A stretch of DNA of 64,000 nt from Aplysia californica (taxonomy: Eukaryota; Mollusca; Gastropoda; Aplysiida; Aplysiidae). The stretch is from positions 2,768,499-2,832,498 of the forward strand of contig NW_004797276.1 of NCBI RefSeq assembly GCF_000002075.1, in the 5' to 3' direction. The position numbers and the translations under genes were made by a program. The notes under the pieces were generated by a model. That model was not told the DNA's origin. It was given only the letters and a program-made list of their open reading frames with translations, and ran no database searches. Shown here one piece after another: positions 60,590 through 64,000 of this stretch (positions are counted from its first letter, which is position 1; each line of letters begins with the position of its first letter).

Positions 60590-61541
60590 CCATTAAACAA
60601 GAGAAAGTTACTCTGCCTGCATCAAAACTAAGAAAGATATAATGTTATGCGATTTTTTTTTAAAACAACTGTGTTAATAGTATTATACATGGGTAGAGAT
60701 GAACTTCTTGTATGAAATAAAAATAATGACAGTTAACACATTCATCCTTAGTTTTTGTGTCAGACATATTGTCAGTTATTGTAAATGGTATAAAAACGAA
60801 AAAAAAAGCTGGAAAAGCCTGGTGCTGATTCAGTGTCACTGGAAAACTAGAAATTATTTATGGAGTGTAACTGATAGCCTACTGTTCGTGTATTGCATTG
60901 TTGTAGATGTACTCTGGCACTAAAATCGGTTTGTACTTTCTCATAAAGAGACATCAGGGTAATTTTGATAAACTTTAGAGAAAATATGCGAATATTCACG
61001 ATTATATTAGACACATTAAGTTGTATTTGGAGGAATTACTTCATAGCGAATTGCGTGCCAGATGGATAAAGTTGCAAAATTACAACTTCCTATTATACGC
61101 GCAGATACCATCTTTTCTGAGTATCTGCACCATTGTTATGTCGTTCATGTTCCAAAAGTTCGACAGTTTTTGTTGCGTGGCTTTATTTTCATTCATTTTT
61201 TTTTCATTCACACTTGTAAAAAAATTGTTACAGTTTAGCATTGCCGACTTCAACGCCTCTAACAAAATAACCAGACAAGTTACAATGTCTGTTGTTTTTT
61301 TTGGGTCTCAAGAGCAGAAATGTGTGCTTTGGGTGCATTAAATGATAATTACCATAAATGCAGGGATACACCTAAAACTGTACGTTGAAAAGTACCAAAA
61401 ATGAAGTCGACCCAGACAGAGCGGCGACAGGGACCCCGACGTGATAAGGCGCTCGGCAGGGAACCCCCCGCTACACCTAAAATTCCATTGCCGGTGCGCC
61501 GTGTAGCAAACTTTCTCGTTGTTACAAAATAAACCCAAATA
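60590..61541. other. Intergenic, nothing recognised
   Basis: AT-rich; no feature seen. Confidence 0.5.
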
Positions 61542-62495
61542 CAGTCGAACCTGCCTTAACGGAAACCTGTGTAAAATGGAAACCTATCTTTACAGAATCT
61601 CCCCGTTCCCCTCTTGATATATTCCTCTTTAATTACCTGTATAAAACGGAAACCTGTCTTAACGGAATCTCCCCCCTCCCCCCTTGATATATTCCTCTTT
61701 AATTACCTGTATAAAACGGAAACCTGTCCAACGAGGAAACGGAAAGAAAAATCCTCTCCCTTCCGAGGGTTTCACCCGTCTAAGACAGAAAATGCTTTGC
61801 CCGCACAGCCCTGATTTGAAATAAAACTCGCAAGTTTGATTCCGCCGGCTCTAAACTTAACGCCATGGCCATGCCGCTGGGCGAGGAAGGGGAGTAGGGG
61901 TGCAATGGGGGTAGAGTAGAAGTTACCCTAAGTTACCCCATCATGTGAGCACTGAGCGCTGCAGATGGTCAGGGTAGTGTGGGTGTGATATCTCACGACT
62001 GCCCGTGAGAGTGCTCAAGTAGCCAGCCACTACGGAAACTTTCCTGGGTAGCCATAAGCCAGAGGTGTGAAATTAGATTGACCAATGTCTGCCGCCCTGA
62101 TCGTACGGCCAGCCGACAAAAGAGTTCCTTGAATCGTTGTTACAATGATGGCAGTGAGGGGTGGCATTAGTGGGTGGGACTAAGGGGGGAAGCGAAGGAG
62201 ATGTTCAAACGTATCTGTTTTTGATAGGTCAAACAGTGGTCCTATGAAAGGCAAGCACTGGTGGTAATTGGATAAGTAAGACTGACGCATGTCACTGTCA
62301 CTATCAGTATCAGACAGGATAGCAGCTGAGAGGTGTGAAGTTTTGATCACTGCTTGCCGATTGGACAAGCGATCCTTGATCCCACCGGCTGGGCCTTTGA
62401 ACCCCCCCCCCCCACCCCCACCCCCTAAATTCCCCTGTCGAAGACTGGAATTTTTCCCCGCTCCTTTGCGATTCCGTCTTACACAGGTTCGACTG
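61542..62495. mobile_element. 954-bp TA-flanked MITE with internal tandem duplication
   Basis: CAGTCGAACCTGCCTTAACG and, reversed, CAGTCGAACCTGTGTAAGAC; TA at 61540-61541 and 62496-62497. ACGGAAACCTGTCTTAACGG and TTGATATATTCCTCTTTAAT repeat in tandem between 61560 and 61740. No transposase. Confidence 0.78.
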
Positions 62496-62790
62496 TATAA
62501 CTAATGGACACTCAAACAGGAACACTCCAAATTAGCTTAGAATAATGCCCATATAAAAGAAATTATTAATAAAGACAGCCTAGTAAAAAATAGGAAGAAA
62601 CTCTCATCTCTTTTCTTTTATCCCATCAAGAACAAATTGAAACATTTGTATAAAAATTTAAAAAACAAAGACAGCCTTGGAAAAAAAGGGAAAACTCATC
62701 TTTTCCACTTCACCCCAATAACAAGATAAACCAAGAACAACGCTTTTTTTTTACAACATAAGATAAATTAATGGTGAACACAGTGTGGAC

Positions 62791-62913
62791 TCATGACGAT
62801 GTAGCTGGAGGTGGGAGTTCTAAAGATGGCCACGAAAAAGCTGAGGCCTTCTTCAAATTGATTTCCACTTTTGTTCCCAACAGCTTCACGTCACTCCTAT
62901 TGGGATCTATAGC
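62791..62913 (-). CDS. CHORDC1: CHORDC1-like Hsp90 co-chaperone, last coding exon (CS domain end)
   Basis: Read on the minus strand, an acceptor (ttcacag at about 62914-62920) opens 40 codons ending in TGA. They begin AIDPNRSDVKLLGTKVEINL and continue KKASAFSWPSLELPPPATSS. The pattern IDxxxSxVxxxGTKVEIxLxKAxxxxWxxLELP is the end of the CS (p23-like) domain of CHORDC1, with melusin the nearest alternative. CHORD proteins bind Hsp90 through this domain (family knowledge). The upstream exons, which would hold the two CHORD zinc domains, should lie beyond 64000; I found none in 62914-64000. The gene is convergent with MAN2C1. Confidence 0.8.
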   Translation of the reverse strand, partial: AIDPNRSDVKLLGTKVEINLKKASAFSWPSLELPPPATSS

Positions 62914-62977
62914 CTGTGAAAGAACAGAATGAGGATAAAAAGAAAAAAATAAATACTACTTTATACAGACGCAACAT

Positions 62978-63135
62978 GTGGGTGGGTGGAGGGTATTCTG
63001 GTATGGTTCACTCCTTCTTTTTCATCAAACATCTATCTTCATTATCTTTCCTTCTTTTTTGTTTCTTACTCTCTTGTAACATCTCTAATCTTCTGCCTTA
63101 TTGTGGTTGAAGAGCCGTAAAACTCACTAAAACTA
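62978..63135 (+). mobile_element. SINE-2 copy (plus strand)
   Basis: GTGGGTGGGTGGAGGGTATT, CTTGTAACATCTCTAATCTT, GAGCCGTAAAACTCACTAAAAC. It lies in the expected intron of the CHORDC1-like gene. Confidence 0.78.
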
Positions 63136-63285
63136 TAGCAGAACACATTTCCAGATAACGGTCTACATTATTTGTGCTGTTTTCAGAAAACATAAGCTCT
63201 GAGGTAATCTATATTTAGACATGATTTTAATTATTTGCTTTATTTTAATGCTGTCCCCTCACAAGAGATCTGTATTATAATTCCA

Positions 63286-63335
63286 CCTCGTAAATGATCT
63301 AAATTGTTTTGAAAGAGCCATAAAATACCTACATT
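63286..63335 (+). mobile_element. SINE-3-type tail fragment
   Basis: CTCGTAAATGATCTAAATTG, TTTTGAAAGAGCCATAAAAT, ACCTACA: close to the LINE-B terminus (TTAAATGACCAAAATTGTG ... GTGCCGTAAAACATCTACC). Confidence 0.55.
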
Positions 63336-63899
63336 TTTTTTAAAAGTTTATAGCTTGTAAAAAATTATTTTTATACAGTTGACATTTCGCTACCTCAGAA
63401 TTACGAAGTTCTATCTGCTCAGTACCTAGTATTGAGAAATTTGACGACAAAGATTTTGAGTTTCACATCATGACAAGCTTTTACGAATGGAATTCTTTGA
63501 ATATCTTGATAACCGCTGAATAATTTTACAATTTTGGTAGAACAGACAGAACAATTGGTTTCTGACTTCATGGTAATAGTAACTCAAGAAGCGAAAAAAT
63601 TTCAGATTGAACTTTGTGTAATTAAGAGGCAGCGATCTGAAAATGTAAACTCCAGTCTTGGAGCTGACATCACATTTAGCACTACATAAATGTTTCCTTG
63701 GGTAAAGTCAAAAAGCTTTTCTTTTTTTCAACAGGTGGGGGCAACAAAAGAAAGACCTTGATATTTTCACCTTAATCATCTGGACTTTTTTCTGATACTA
63801 TTGAAACTCCATATTTAGCACAACCATATTCTCATTTTGATTAACTGTGACACAAGTATTTTTTATTGTAAAAACAATCAGGAAAACTTTGACTAACAG
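63336..63899. other. Probable CHORDC1 intron, nothing recognised
   Basis: AT-rich; no minus-strand exon with CHORD or CS features found. Confidence 0.5.
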
Positions 63900-64000
63900 T
63901 AGGTAGCGTGAACACGGCCTCGCAGGCACTCACTGCCTTCCGAGCGTGTGGTTACGGTGAAATCAGGTTAATTCAGATCGCTGTTTCTTCGGGTACTTGG
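63900..64000 (-). mobile_element. 1-kb element, copy 3, cut by window end
   Basis: TAGGTAGCGTGAACACGGCC, then CACTCACTGCCTTCCGAGCG: the same terminus and orientation as copy 2 at 33469. The rest lies beyond the window. Confidence 0.8.

Overview
The window is animal nuclear DNA. It has long introns with GT-AG borders, abundant LINEs, SINEs and MITEs, and two conserved host genes. The transposon mix (an I-group LINE with RNase H, tRNA-derived SINEs that borrow LINE tails, pogo, mariner and TTAA-type MITEs) would fit a lophotrochozoan, perhaps a mollusc, but the sequence alone does not prove the clade.

Host genes. About 48 kb (1272-48857, plus strand) is the 3' three quarters of a cytosolic alpha-mannosidase of glycoside hydrolase family 38 (MAN2C1 type). 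I resolve 21 exons whose junction phases all agree; they sum to 2370 nt, or 789 codons plus a stop. The 5' exons lie left of the window. At the right edge, on the minus strand, the last coding exon of a CHORDC1-like Hsp90 co-chaperone (62791-62913) faces it, so the two genes are convergent with about 14 kb of transposon-filled DNA between them.

Introns, left to right: tandem LINE 3' ends (1-432), a broken mariner (2874-4188), a 1-kb element with 7-bp target duplications (4577-5576), a complete but decayed LINE with an extra tandem 3' end (7659-14921), a 248-bp MITE, a near-intact LINE of the same clade (18448-24117), a full-length tRNA-derived SINE (25951-26486), a TTAA element (27586-28298), a 3.5-kb element with palindrome arrays at its ends (29360-32868), a second 1-kb element (33469-34441), a 600-bp foldback MITE (35274-35873), a CR1/L2-type LINE remnant, further TTAA and TA MITEs, and the sister palindrome-array element (42783-45849).

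The region between the genes (48858-62790) holds a TTAA element interrupted by a pogo-type MITE, a TTAA element carrying a piggyBac-like N-terminus, a 4.3-kb TA-flanked element with internal 206-bp tandem repeats and hairpin clusters, and three more TA-flanked MITEs.

Main observations. (1) The LINEs and at least two, probably three, SINE families share a 3'-terminal stem-loop whose stem covaries while the loop and the GTAAAAC end stay fixed, which points to SINE mobilisation by these LINEs. (2) The LINE 5' UTRs carry covarying hairpin modules. (3) Two 3-kb elements end in arrays of 30-bp palindromes and hold a mirrored 8+8 satellite core; their class is not recognised. (4) One LINE family twice shows head-to-tail 3' ends.
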